From Paraglaciecola arctica (lineage in GTDB: Bacteria > Pseudomonadota > Gammaproteobacteria > Enterobacterales > Alteromonadaceae), in the NCBI RefSeq assembly GCF_018861065.1, contig NZ_JAHKQO010000034.1:49302-113301 (forward strand): DNA of 64,000 bases, read 5' to 3'. This document shows positions 1 to 9,500 of this stretch, one piece after another; position 1 is the stretch's first letter, and every line of letters starts with the position of its first letter. The notes below the pieces were generated by a model. That model did no database searches and was not told where the DNA came from. It saw only the letters and a list, made by a program, of their open reading frames with translations. The translations under genes were made by a program, and so were the position numbers.

Positions 1-261
1 AATGGACTTGAGCTTGATACGCTTAGCCCGTTCTTTCATTCGTTGCCCATAATAAAACTGAGCAGGATGAGGATAATAAGTTGGAACATAATAATAATAT
101 CTATTACGCCTTATCTCTCGGCTAATGGTCGCATGTGATCGGTTGAGTAATCGAGCTACCTCGCGTATCGGCTTCTTCTGGTATTGATACCACTCAAATA
201 AACGACAGCGTTCAAATTTAGATAGATTAGAATAATGGATACAGATGGTGCACCTCCGCAA
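1..261 (-). mobile_element. IS30-family transposase, N-terminal part (cut by window edge)
   Basis: The minus strand reads in one open frame from a possible TTG at 261 to the window edge. It gives an N-terminal helix-turn-helix of the IS30 kind: FERCRLFEWYQYQKKP, then REVARLLNRSHATISREIRR and a Tyr-rich stretch. IS30 transposases start with such a domain, which binds the terminal inverted repeat, followed by a DDE catalytic domain that would lie left of the window. The start codon is uncertain because no ATG precedes the HTH. Two GGTGCAC copies at 247-253 and 280-286 lie just upstream and may belong to the element end. The outer inverted repeat cannot be confirmed with one end visible. Confidence 0.75.
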
Positions 262-423
262 CTAATAGGTTAGTAAAGGTGGTGCACTTCTACTTTGAAG
301 CTGGGGCAACAATTTGGGACTTTATTGTTTTGGTGTCTAGGTAGTGTTCGTGCTATTTTTTTAAATAGATGTCTACTTTAGATTCCCCCAGTCTCGAAGC
401 TTTCAGACTTTAATTCTAGTAAA

Positions 424-1032
424 TCACAAGTTTTTTAGTCTTCTTGAAGCGCCAAGTGCAGTTAAACCGAATGCAAGTAAACTCAAGGTAAAAGGCGCTG
501 GTATATCATTTATTTGATCTAAGACAATATTATCTATACTGAATCCACCAACATTGTAGCTTGCAGAATTTAATGAAGAAAAAGTTACGGACACAAGGTT
601 AGTGAAGCCAATAATTGAGTAGAAGTCAAAAGACTGATCAATATCAACTGTTGTAAAGATAGTGCCGCCCCCATCGAGCATGCCATTTATTGTTAACCCG
701 TTAATTTCATTTATGTTAGCAGTGGCTGCGTCTAGACCAAAAATACTGAACACTCCGCCTCCTACTTGAGTCATTGTAACGCTAGCGGTTCCAGTATTGC
801 TATCTCCAGCAGCAACCAAATTGCTTGTTCCATTTGATGTTCCATCAGGATGGAAAGCTAAATCGGCTGGCCCAATCCACCAACCCGATGCGGAAAAGTT
901 CCAATCAAAACCATCAGCTACAATCATTCCATTAAAATTATCAGATGTTACTGATTCAAAGTCGATTATTGTTGCATTTGCTGATCCGCTCATTATTAAA
1001 AGTGCGGCTAAAGTTGATATCACCTTATTCAT
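424..1032 (-). CDS. PEP-CTERM sorting-domain protein
   Basis: A 202-residue exported protein. A signal peptide (MNKVISTLAALLIMSGSANA) is followed by a Gly/Ser/Asn-rich domain of unknown role, and the C-terminus has the tripartite sorting signal: IPAPF (a Pro-Ala-Pro form of the usual Pro-Glu-Pro), a hydrophobic helix (LSLLAFGLTALG) and a basic tail (SRRLKNL). Such proteins are substrates of exosortase, which recognises the C-terminal signal during export; the matching XrtA gene lies at 57707-59233. A purine-rich ribosome-binding region sits just before the ATG at 1032, and a sigma-54-like promoter lies about 95 bp upstream. The gene stands alone. The family is clear, the function of the mature domain unknown. 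Confidence 0.85.
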   Translation of the reverse strand: MNKVISTLAALLIMSGSANATIIDFESVTSDNFNGMIVADGFDWNFSASGWWIGPADLAFHPDGTSNGTSNLVAAGDSNTGTASVTMTQVGGGVFSIFGLDAATANINEINGLTINGMLDGGGTIFTTVDIDQSFDFYSIIGFTNLVSVTFSSLNSASYNVGGFSIDNIVLDQINDIPAPFTLSLLAFGLTALGASRRLKNL

Positions 1033-1125
1033 ATTCGTTTCCCTTTCCCTTTCCTTTCATAATATTTACATTGCAAAGTGTGTTCACAATTCAAAAAAGG
1101 CAATTTTACCTTCTACGTTCACCCA

Positions 1126-1141
1126 AGCAGATTATGTGCCA
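1126..1141 (-). promoter_or_regulatory. Sigma-54 (RpoN) promoter candidate for the PEP-CTERM gene
   Basis: On the minus strand the sequence is TGGCAC-ATAAT-CTGCT. It matches the -24/-12 consensus TGGCAC-N5-TTGCW with one mismatch and exact spacing. It faces the PEP-CTERM gene and would give a leader of about 80 nt. PEP-CTERM genes in XrtA-bearing bacteria are known to be often preceded by sigma-54 sites served by the PrsK/PrsR sensor-regulator pair. Neither prsK nor prsR is in the window. Confidence 0.55.
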
Positions 1142-1397
1142 TGTGCTAAGTGCATGATTTTATTATTTATTAAAAATGGTACAAACGGAATTGTAAAATA
1201 AGTTGACATATTTAGGAAAAATAAAGATTTATGGATAAAGGAGCTATTTTTACATAATTGTTGTTAGAGATTCACTCTTCAGCGTCTATCTCTCGCATAG
1301 CCATCTAAATCGACATATGTAGCAAAACATAGTATCCAGCCCAAAAATCTATAAGTCGGTGGGTGTGGATGTAACTCGATGATTTGTATGAGGAAAA

Positions 1398-1443
1398 TGG
1401 TGGCCCTTCCCTGACTCGAACAGGGGACCTGACGATTATGAGT
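1398..1443 (-). pseudogene. 3' half of split host tRNA-Ile2(CAU), outside attL
   Basis: The minus strand reads, from the anticodon loop on, ACTCATAATCG (the att core), a variable region, a T-arm CCCTG-TTCGAGT-CAGGG, the acceptor strand AAGGGCC and encoded ACCA. No D-arm or acceptor 5' strand precedes it. The acceptor strand pairs with GGCCCTT of the 5' half at 24113-24154, and not perfectly with the intron-bearing copy (GGCCCCT). This is the host remnant left of the element, and excision would restore the full gene. Confidence 0.9.
1433..1443. repeat. attL core (11 bp)
   Basis: CGATTATGAGT is identical to 24113-24123. On the tRNA strand it covers the anticodon loop (CTCATAA), one base 5' of it and three stem bases 3' of it. 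Identity stops on both sides (GA/TGATC here against TC/CGTAT at the right copy), which delimits the recombination core. Anticodon-loop crossover is a known target class for tyrosine integrases. Confidence 0.85.
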
Positions 1444-1582
1444 TGATCGCTCCTGTAGTTGGTGAAAATTTATGTCAATTGATTGAATTGTATTAACCCT
1501 CATTTATAAAGGCATTAAAGCTGTATTTTGGTTGCTTGGTATATTTTGTTATTTCCAAAAGTTGATGGTGTTTGATATATTG

Positions 1583-1601
1583 TGTAGCACAATTGTAGCA
1601 C
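1583..1601. repeat. Tandem TGTAGCAC boxes, candidate integrase arm sites (left)
   Basis: Two TGTAGCAC octamers start at 1583 and 1594, 11 bp apart (one helical turn), immediately before the integrase start codon. The same pair with the same spacing recurs near the right end at 24014-24032. Paired repeats near both ends of a tyrosine-integrase element are what arm-type binding sites look like. Here they would also let the integrase repress its own gene. Binding is inferred. Confidence 0.6.
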
Positions 1602-1607
1602 GGATAT

Positions 1608-2966
1608 GTGTCAATGCCTGATAACAGTGGTAATAAATTTTCATTCACAAAAACAAAGATCAAGGCGTTGAAGCCTGAGAAAAAGCGTAAAACATATCGG
1701 CATGAAGATCTTAAGGGTTTTATTTTAGAAGTCTCACCTACTGGCACTAAGACGTTTAGGGTTTACAAGAGAGTCAAAGGGCAAAGCTCTCCTGTAAAAG
1801 TTACCTTAGGAACGTTTCCTGATTTATCGGTTGAAAAAGCTAAAGAGAAGGCTTTAGAAGCGTTAGGACAGATCGCGCAGGGTATCAATCCGAATGTTCA
1901 GCGAACAGTTGAAGCCATAAGTAAAACAACATTAATGGAAGCATACGTCAGCTATAAAAACTCAAAAACCCTTGAAGATGTAACTACCCGAGGCTATGAC
2001 CAGTGCATTAATACATATATACCTGACTGGCATGACAAGTCACTTTCGCAAATATCCGAAGAAGATATAAAAACGCGACATATCTCAGTTTCTGAACGAT
2101 CTGAGGCGCAAGCCGATTATTGTATGAGAGTCGTCCGAGCTGTTTATAATTATGCCATGCACGAATTTAAAGCGTCTGACAGTAGTTATCTGATTAAAGA
2201 AAATCCTGTTGATATACTTAAACATCAAAGACGTTGGAACAATGTTTCAAGAAAACAATCAAGACTGACCAAGTCAGAAATATTGAAGCTTTACAAAGCC
2301 CTCTCAAAACTTCGAGCTGATAATGCAACCGATGAATTTATGCTTGCTGTTTGCGATTTTGTTGAGTTTGGACTGTTTACAGGATTGCGGAAGACGAATT
2401 TGCTTCAATTAGAGTGGAGTCGAGTCAATTTAGAGGATAATTTTTTTTACATAAGTAAAACAAAAAATGGTGACCCTTTGGAATTGCCGATTAGTGATCA
2501 CTTGATGCTTATTTTACAAAGGAGGCGCAAGGCAACAGACAACAATTATGTTTTTCAAGCTGATAATGAGCATGGGTATGTTCGAGAGCCGAGAAAGTGT
2601 ATAGATAAAATTTGTGAATTAGCGGGGCTAGATTTTAATATGCATGATCTTCGAAGAACGTTCACAAGTATTGCTGAATTGCAGAAAGTTGGGCCATACG
2701 CGTTAAAGAGACTGTTGAATCATAGAACTGCACGAAGTGATGTGACAGGGGGATACACTGTTTTTACTGCCGAAGAATTACGTGTTCCTTCTGAAGAAGT
2801 TCAAAATGCAATTCTTCATTCAATGGGACTTCCTCTTTATGGTCAAAGTATTGAAGTGCGTTTGCAAAACTTGGTCAGTACTTTAAGCAAAACTGAAAAA
2901 AAGAAGGCACTAAATATATTAGAAGATGAGTTTGGTAAAGAGTATTATACTGAAACTGCAAAGTAG
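1608..2966 (+). CDS. Tyrosine site-specific integrase, P4 type
   Basis: A 452-residue recombinase that would insert and excise the element at the tRNA anticodon loop. The N-terminal 100 residues form the DUF4102-type arm-binding domain (TKIKALKPEKKRKTY ... LGTFPDLSVEKAKEKA). A SAM-like core-binding domain follows, then the catalytic domain with Arg in GLFTGLRKTN (about 261), HDLRR (about 346-350), LLNHRTA (about 370) and the nucleophilic Tyr in GGYTVF (about 383). About 70 further residues lie beyond the Tyr. The start is GTG at 1608, with an alternative ATG at 1614. The gene lies 165 bp inside attL and is transcribed inward; tandem TGTAGCAC boxes abut its start. Confidence 0.93.
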   Translation: MSMPDNSGNKFSFTKTKIKALKPEKKRKTYRHEDLKGFILEVSPTGTKTFRVYKRVKGQSSPVKVTLGTFPDLSVEKAKEKALEALGQIAQGINPNVQRTVEAISKTTLMEAYVSYKNSKTLEDVTTRGYDQCINTYIPDWHDKSLSQISEEDIKTRHISVSERSEAQADYCMRVVRAVYNYAMHEFKASDSSYLIKENPVDILKHQRRWNNVSRKQSRLTKSEILKLYKALSKLRADNATDEFMLAVCDFVEFGLFTGLRKTNLLQLEWSRVNLEDNFFYISKTKNGDPLELPISDHLMLILQRRRKATDNNYVFQADNEHGYVREPRKCIDKICELAGLDFNMHDLRRTFTSIAELQKVGPYALKRLLNHRTARSDVTGGYTVFTAEELRVPSEEVQNAILHSMGLPLYGQSIEVRLQNLVSTLSKTEKKKALNILEDEFGKEYYTETAK

Positions 2967-2999
2967 TTGTTGGACCTCCAAAACTTATTTAACGTTAGT

Positions 3000-3596
3000 T
3001 TATACTTTAACACCGGCGACATACCAGCACTTATATCCCTCTTTTCCGCTTTCAAATAAATATTGTATTTTCAAATTTTTGAAAGATTGAATAATTTCAT
3101 TTTTTCCCCAAAAACAGTGAATCTGCCCTGATTCATTTCCGGATTCACATAAGTAGCTATCCTTTGATATTTTCAGTCCTTGCCTAAATTTACTATCTTT
3201 TTTACTGTGTAAGTTAAAAATAATGGTTGTTCCATCTTGGACAGAATCGATCATCCTTACAATTAGATCATTAGCAGTTTTCTTTTCAAAATGGTGGAAA
3301 AGTCCATTGCTAAAAACCAAATCGTAAGTCGAAAGTTCTGGAAACGAGTGCCTAATATCGCCTTTATAAAAGTGGTTCACAGATGTATCGTAATCAACCA
3401 AATCATAGCCGTCTATTATTTTTGAATACTTCGAAAGCAAACTTAAGTGTCTCCCTTTCCCACAGCCTATATCAATACTATGATTGTAAAACTTATCTAA
3501 CGTTGATAATAAGCTTTCGTATTCTTTTTGATGGGTTTGATAATCAGAATTTAACTGATAGAAACTCTGCCAATCATATTCAAGCGGGTTAGACAC
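3000..3596 (-). CDS. Class I SAM-dependent methyltransferase
   Basis: A 198-residue protein, last gene of the ThiC-like quartet. The glycine-rich SAM loop is at residues 41-50 (IDIGCGKGRH), an acidic residue follows strand 2 (GYDLVDYD), and a motif IV-like segment (FSNGLFHHFEKK) occurs near 93. This is the small Rossmann-fold methyltransferase type that acts on small molecules or nucleic acids; the substrate cannot be read from sequence. The start overlaps the end of the upstream PRTase-like gene by 8 bp, so the two are translationally coupled. It ends 33 bp from the convergent integrase. By context it would methylate the product or partner made by the three preceding enzymes, which is inference. 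Confidence 0.75.
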   Translation of the reverse strand: MSNPLEYDWQSFYQLNSDYQTHQKEYESLLSTLDKFYNHSIDIGCGKGRHLSLLSKYSKIIDGYDLVDYDTSVNHFYKGDIRHSFPELSTYDLVFSNGLFHHFEKKTANDLIVRMIDSVQDGTTIIFNLHSKKDSKFRQGLKISKDSYLCESGNESGQIHCFWGKNEIIQSFKNLKIQYLFESGKEGYKCWYVAGVKV

Positions 3597-4446
3597 TTTC
3601 GGACACCCAAAAATTCAAATTGAATCCTTTGCCAGATATTTTTTCTCTTGAGCCTTCTATATCTTTATGGACCAATAAAAAGACCTCAGTTAACTCAACT
3701 CCAAAATTAGACAAATAGCTTCTAGCCTCATCAAGGTGAGGTCCGAGCATTAAAAAATCTGCAATGAAAATCGCTTTAGATAGTTTTTTATCGCTAAAGG
3801 TAAAGCTTTTTCTATCTTCTGAAACTTCTTGACCATGTAATATAATGTCCGAATGTTTATCGTGAGTTATTGACTTAACATAAATTAATGGAAGGTTCAT
3901 TCTAGATGAAACCTCATACCCTAAAAATGGGGCTGCATTTTCGTGTACTACAATACAATCAAACTCAACAGGACTATCTGAAGAAATACAACTAATCAAT
4001 CGTTTACTGATTAGTTTTTCAATAAAATTTGCTAGCTGCTTATTTATTTCTGGATTAAATGTCAGTCCCTGTAAATCAGTATATTGTTTAAGGTGGTAAC
4101 TGTTGGTATCCGTAACCCAAGCCATATTCGATTTGAATGTTCTTTCCTTAACTAGCTTTTTTATAGTCTTAATTATTTCCTTATCTTCGAGACTAGACTC
4201 TTTCTTAGATAGATAGGCTAATGTCAAAGATCTCATATTGGAAATGTAAAAGGCAGGGGTGATATTGAGCTTGAAGAATAACTCCTTGATGTCGTTAGCT
4301 TCATTTTTCTCAAGTTTGTCTTTAATTTTTTTTGGCAGCAACCCTACTGATTTCAAAACAAGAATTACAGTTCCAAGTGTGAGTGTTATCCAAATTATTG
4401 ACTCTAAAAACGATACTATAATTTGCGTTACGTTGTTAGTCTCCAT
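3589..4446 (-). CDS. Membrane-anchored phosphoribosyltransferase-like protein
   Basis: A 285-residue protein. Residues 10-32 form a hydrophobic membrane segment, followed by a basic linker. The C-terminal half resembles the type I phosphoribosyltransferase fold: a strand-loop FDCIVVHENAAPFLGYEVS (163-180) and a possible hood strand LPLIYVK. AIFIADFLMLGPHLDEA (225-241) then stands where the PRPP-binding motif (VxxVDDvxTTGgT) would be, but lacks the paired acids and the TTG. It may be a degenerate enzyme or a nucleotide/ribose-phosphate sensor. It starts directly after the nucleotidyltransferase gene (ATG at 4446, previous stop at 4447) and overlaps the methyltransferase gene. The fold assignment is by motif only and the reaction is unknown. 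Confidence 0.55.
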   Translation of the reverse strand: METNNVTQIIVSFLESIIWITLTLGTVILVLKSVGLLPKKIKDKLEKNEANDIKELFFKLNITPAFYISNMRSLTLAYLSKKESSLEDKEIIKTIKKLVKERTFKSNMAWVTDTNSYHLKQYTDLQGLTFNPEINKQLANFIEKLISKRLISCISSDSPVEFDCIVVHENAAPFLGYEVSSRMNLPLIYVKSITHDKHSDIILHGQEVSEDRKSFTFSDKKLSKAIFIADFLMLGPHLDEARSYLSNFGVELTEVFLLVHKDIEGSREKISGKGFNLNFWVSESV

Positions 4447-5301
4447 TCATTTTTTCCTTGCAAATCCGTAGTTGAATAGGTTTTGAAAATAGTTGATTTG
4501 CGGATTGCTTTCTTGATAGTAATACTTTAAGAATTTATCCATAGTTTCAACAGATATAATATTTGATTTCCCACAATTTATTAAACGCAGTCTTTGCTCT
4601 TTAGTGAAGAACAATGTTTGATTTGTCTTTTTGATAGCCTGTTTAATAATTTTAACTGAAGTGTCTAGTTCCATGCTATTTGAAGTATTGGCGTTCAAAT
4701 TCCTTTTTGCTTCTAATAATTGATTATTAATATTAGGCTCATCTAATTTTATTTTTAATCCTTTCATTAAAATTAGCGCAAGCTTGATTGCCAAATAAGT
4801 GGAGACATCTAAATTATTGTAATTCGAGTTAAAAATAGCGTATTGAATTAAACCTTTATCAAGAATCTCCCCCGCGGGAAATTTACAGTGTTTAGCGGAA
4901 GAAGTAAGCAGTCGAATATCGAATTTTCCATAAAGAAGTTTTGCACTTTCGAAAGGGACTAGATTCTTTCTAGCAAGTAAATCATTTGGAGTTGTTTCGC
5001 GTATGTCGACATGAAATAGAGGACTGAATGGGAAGAATTTCTTACCTATTTCAGTACTAATCTGCTCTAATTTAGATTGACCGATATGTATATCTGAGAC
5101 TACAACAACCTCAATATCGCTTAATGTTAGGAAGCGTGATTTTGGATTTAATGAAAAGTCGCCGGTAACAGCTGATCCAAATGCTATTACTGCAAAATCC
5201 TTTCCATACTTGACGGATAACGCAACTATAATATCTTCATAGATTACTCTCAATTCATCTATTCGCGGGCTTAAGAACTCAAGATTAATTTCTTCAGACA
5301 T
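4447..5301 (-). CDS. MNT-type nucleotidyltransferase
   Basis: A 284-residue protein with a Pol beta-like nucleotidyltransferase head. The FGSAVTGDF segment (GS at 42-43) is followed by SDIEVVVV with Asp62 and Glu64, matching the hG[GS]-x-[DE]h[DE]h signature. A longer than usual insert separates the two parts. A helical C-terminal region (about 130-280) has no motif I recognise. Such enzymes transfer NMP to proteins, RNA or small molecules; minimal versions act in toxin-antitoxin pairs and antibiotic adenylylation. It overlaps the ThiC-like gene by 8 bp and abuts the PRTase-like gene, so the four are expressed as a unit. Substrate unknown. Confidence 0.72.
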   Translation of the reverse strand: MSEEINLEFLSPRIDELRVIYEDIIVALSVKYGKDFAVIAFGSAVTGDFSLNPKSRFLTLSDIEVVVVSDIHIGQSKLEQISTEIGKKFFPFSPLFHVDIRETTPNDLLARKNLVPFESAKLLYGKFDIRLLTSSAKHCKFPAGEILDKGLIQYAIFNSNYNNLDVSTYLAIKLALILMKGLKIKLDEPNINNQLLEAKRNLNANTSNSMELDTSVKIIKQAIKKTNQTLFFTKEQRLRLINCGKSNIISVETMDKFLKYYYQESNPQINYFQNLFNYGFARKK

Positions 5302-6481
5302 GATTTTTTATTTTCTGTGTCAAAATTAAAGGGCATTGAGCACCGCAACGAGAGCATCCTTTACCTACTCTTTCGCGCTGAACTTCATCGAACAGTCCTG
5401 AATCGACAACACAACTTTGCTTTTCAGCTCGCTGATCGTAGATGTTTTTCTCGAAAATGGATTTATAGATGGGAAATTTAGCAATATTGACTGAGTGAGC
5501 AACAATTTTAGCTGTTTTCAACCCCTCAACAATAGAATCGATATTTGGAACTTTACCAGTATGTTCTTCTCTTGTAACAGAGTTGATTACGTGACAACCA
5601 CCTTTGTGGGCCAAGTAAGAAGCCCCGATAGCATTGGTTATATGATCAAAACCAGCTGCCATATCGGTTGTAATAGGCCCAAGTGCCATCATAGGGACTC
5701 CAACATCTTTAATAATTTGAGAATAAGTGTCCAATTGGTTAAGGTCTGCATGACCTAGACACTCAAAGAAGACAGTGCCGCCAAGACTCTTAATTTTTTG
5801 TATATATTGCGTCTGAAGAGCTATTTCTTTTAAATGGACATCATCCAGAGCATCATTATTAGAAGAGGGCCTAAATGAACTACCAACGCTAATTGCTACG
5901 CCGTAAGACTTACACATTTCCACAAATTCAGGAAGTATACGCTCAAATGGGTTACTACAATTATGTAGTAATGTGTGCTTCAATAATATTCCGCCGCCTC
6001 TGCTAGTAATAGGGGTTTTCCTTGTACTTGAAGCGATTCTTGCTAAATCTAAATTAGCAGTGGGATGAATAGTAAAGAAAGAAACCCCTTTTGAAGCTAG
6101 TAGCTCACTATGTTTAAGCAATGCCCTATCATACTCCTTTGGAGTAAATTTTGATGGAACTCTATAATGCGGTAAAGTTCCAATTGGACCGTTGAAACTC
6201 TCTAGTAAACAATCCACAACGGAATAATCATCAGTAATTGTCAAATCCATGATTATGTCCGGAGACTCTCGTTTTAAGCTAGTTAAGGTTGATACTTTTT
6301 CTAATTCAATATCAATTTTTTTATTGTCAGAAACACCAATACTCACGTTCACTTTAACTAAGCAAGAATCGCCAATTAACGTGGGTGATTTGTTTCGTGA
6401 GTTAAGTCTGACAGCTTGCCCATTAGAAATAAGCCGTTCGGCTTCCTCTTTTTCCAATAACTGTAAGTCAATTTCGTTCAT
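5294..6481 (-). CDS. ThiC-family radical SAM paralog
   Basis: A 395-residue homolog of phosphomethylpyrimidine synthase ThiC, which converts aminoimidazole ribotide to HMP phosphate by radical SAM chemistry. ThiC landmarks in order: FTIHPTANL (136-144) and SRGGGILLKH (160-169, ThiC SRGGS), SVGSSFRPSS (198-207, ThiC SLGDGLRPGS), ECLGHADL (240-247, ThiC EGPGHVPM), LGPITTDMAAGFDHIT (267-282) and VTREEHTGK (302-310). The C-terminal cluster motif is C376-x2-C379-x3-C383, one residue shorter than the CX2CX4C of ThiC. Several substrate-pocket positions differ, so thiamine synthesis is doubtful and a paralogous reaction likelier (compare BzaA/BzaB/BzaF, the benzimidazole-forming ThiC paralogs). A GAGGA ribosome site precedes the ATG. 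It starts 30 bp after the res gene. Confidence 0.82.
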   Translation of the reverse strand: MNEIDLQLLEKEEAERLISNGQAVRLNSRNKSPTLIGDSCLVKVNVSIGVSDNKKIDIELEKVSTLTSLKRESPDIIMDLTITDDYSVVDCLLESFNGPIGTLPHYRVPSKFTPKEYDRALLKHSELLASKGVSFFTIHPTANLDLARIASSTRKTPITSRGGGILLKHTLLHNCSNPFERILPEFVEMCKSYGVAISVGSSFRPSSNNDALDDVHLKEIALQTQYIQKIKSLGGTVFFECLGHADLNQLDTYSQIIKDVGVPMMALGPITTDMAAGFDHITNAIGASYLAHKGGCHVINSVTREEHTGKVPNIDSIVEGLKTAKIVAHSVNIAKFPIYKSIFEKNIYDQRAEKQSCVVDSGLFDEVQRERVGKGCSRCGAQCPLILTQKIKNHV

Positions 6482-6511
6482 ACATTCCTCACATCGTAAA
6501 CATACTTGTTT

Positions 6512-9500
6512 CTAATTTGTTATGATACCCAACAAATCTGCCGGCTTAGACATAAGTGCCGGTGTATTCTCTACCAAAAGCAACTGTTCAGTCGTTAATA
6601 CTGTAGTGGATACTTTCGCAACTCCATCTTTAGTTGTTTTTACTAAAAGTAGGCTGCCGAACTGCGCGGCTACATCAGAAATATCTTTTGTCGAATTTAA
6701 AAACGCCGCAGCAGCTTCAGCATTGTTCTTGTTCACTTCGGACTGTAGCTTCTCAATCGTCGCCAGTTCTATCGCTTTTTTACCTTTTTCAAAAAGCTCT
6801 TGTGCTTCGCTAGAGTTTTTGGCTCTAGTCAAAAGCTCAATACCCTTGCGCCACCATGATCCTTTTACGAATTCACCATTATTTACAACACTAAACCCAA
6901 TTGATTTAGCAAACTGAGTGTATGCCTCAACAACGGCAAATCCTTCACTGAAAGTTCCGGTGCTGAGGTAAATTGAACCAGATAGTTCGGCACTCTTGAG
7001 TAATTCAGACGTCTCATCTTCCGATATAATCGGTTTAATTAAACGAGAAAGTATTTTCTCTATATATCTGGCTTTGTCTTCCTTTTGAAACAATACATGA
7101 TGATTTTCAAAGTTTAGGTCTGAGGAGCTGCCAGATGCCCACCAGTTGATCTCGCGTTGGTAAGTATTAGACACAATAAAAGACTCTAACCGAACATCAG
7201 CATCACCCAATCTAGCTTCTATATCTTTGACAGTTTTATGGAAGCGTATTTTAGGATCATCAAATCCATGAATACGTGATAAGCCTTTGGGATCAATGAA
7301 TGCAACGTATTGTTTGCCTCCAATGATTAACCAAACTATAAAGTCAGGATAAAAATTACCTGCTTCGAAAAAACCAACTCCTTTTCCTTTGCTTTGATTT
7401 CTCAAAACATAAAGTTCTTTGTCATCAAAGAACGATTGGTTCTTTTCAAAGTAGTGCTTCAAGTCCGTAATAAAATCTCGCTCTCCATCATTTAACGGAA
7501 CAGGTGAGATCTTGACCACTTCGTTATTCTTGAAGTGAATCAATGGCTCATATTGGTGCCTGCTGAAGTCAAAAGCAGTTAAGTTACCAAATGACCAATT
7601 GTCGGTAAATGAGCCATTAGTGAGCTTTTGCTTAAGCTCTTGAATCTTGTCTATCCAGACTTGCTCACTCCTGTCGATGGTAGCCTTATACTCATCGAAG
7701 AAGTTTTGATCAGCCTCGGTGACTTCATAGTATTCAAGATTTGGCGATTCGTATTGCTGCTTACGGAAGTTATAGTAACGTTCTGCGTATTTTTTCAGTA
7801 AGGATGTTGCAATTTCTTGCCACATCTTCATTCGCTCAAAATTGGTTATTTTTAACAAATCTTCAGGTATTAAAAGTCTATACCAACTGGGATCTTGGAA
7901 TAGGGTTTTGATTTGATGTCTGTCTAACTGAAGGTTGTACCAAGCTTTTTCATTCTTGTACTGAGCTAGTTCAAAGTACATTTCGTCAAAATTCAAAAAT
8001 GCTAAGTGTTGCGCTTGTAAAATGCCTTCGTGTAGCTGAACATCTAATGCAATTGCAGCTTGGCCTGTTGAGCGTTTAGCTTGAATACGTGGATACCAGT
8101 TTAATGTTACACGACCAAACATCTCTTCTGGTTGTTTTTCCAACCATGGTTTTTGTGCTTTTTTAAATGGTGGGATGTCGTTCTTTAGGCGGATTAATTT
8201 TAAGTCATTTCGCGATAAGCGTTTTATAACAGGCAACGTAATTACTTCGGTGGTAGTTTCGCCCACACCTTCCTCTTCAAGGTAATCTTCAAATTCTTTC
8301 ATGTAGTCAGAACGAATACCAAACACATTAAGTGTTTCTAAAAGAGGAATGTGTGGTGGGTGCTTAATACCGTGAATAGCACTACTGCGCTTCAAGCTAA
8401 ATTCATAGCCTTTTAGTCGCACACCACGGCCAAACAACTGGATGATTTCTGAGCCTTCTGCACGGCCCACGTTCATTAAACCCATAGTGCTTACACGCCA
8501 TGAACTCCAGCCTTCAGTGAACTTCTTTGCCCCAAGCAATAGATTGACTGGAGAGCCTTTTTTATTAATTCCCTGAAACAGTGACGTAGCAAAATTTTGT
8601 TCTGTAACAATAGTATTTGTAAGGTTAGCTTCTTCGCATAAGGTAACGAGTTTAGATGCATCACCTACATTAACTACACCAAACCAATTATTCTCACCAA
8701 CTCTCAGACCAATTTCACCGACACCGCTTTTTAAATGTACAATGTGCAGCATCCCTTTGGCATCGGCATTGAATACTTGTTTTAGTACATCACTAAATAC
8801 CAAGTTAGCATCTTCGCCATGCCATAACGTATGTAAGTATGAAAATGCCCCTGAGAAGATAGAGCGCCCAGAGCCATCTCGTAAGTCATCTTGCTGCTTA
8901 AGAAACAACTCTATAAAGTGAGTTGATTCGTTTTCTCTATTTTGCAAAAAGCGAGCGACGAATTGAATGATGGCTTGTATATCCGATACAGTTTCAGCAT
9001 TAGCCTCGTTTTTAGCTGTTACTTTACCACCAACAAAGATCCATAATGGATCAGCTAACAAATACTCTGCAATAGATGTTTGTTTATCTGCGTATAGTTT
9101 CTTTTGCTGGTAAAAATTCAGAATGCAGCCTGTTAAATAAAGTTGTTTCTGCTCTTCAGTCCAAACGTCACTCAGGTTGAGAATAAAGTGGTCTTTACCA
9201 TAACCATCTCCATGAAAGAATCGGTATGAATAATCAAACAAAATGCATTTTGCATATTGCTGGATAAGGCGATATTTATTCGACGATGGTCTACTACCTG
9301 TAGGGGAAGTGTCGGCTCCGTTGGCAGCTCTAATCGCTTGACCAAAGGTTGCCGAATATTCAAACGAAAAGCCCTGCTCACAGAGCATATTTCGCTTATT
9401 CATCCAGTCCTCACCTCCTGTGCCCCGGTGACCTTCATCCACAAGAACTAAATTATTTGACTCGAAAGACTCTACTGCAACAGTTTTTCCATCGCCTTTC

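Noticed and set aside
797..1201. Plus-strand frame over the PEP-CTERM gene and its promoter.
   Set aside because: Its first part is antisense to a clear signal-peptide protein, no family features are seen and no ribosome site is present.
1443..1475. Plus-strand GCTCCTGTAGTTGGTGA looked like the D-arm of another tRNA.
   Set aside because: No acceptor, anticodon or T-arm in the right place. Probably chance.
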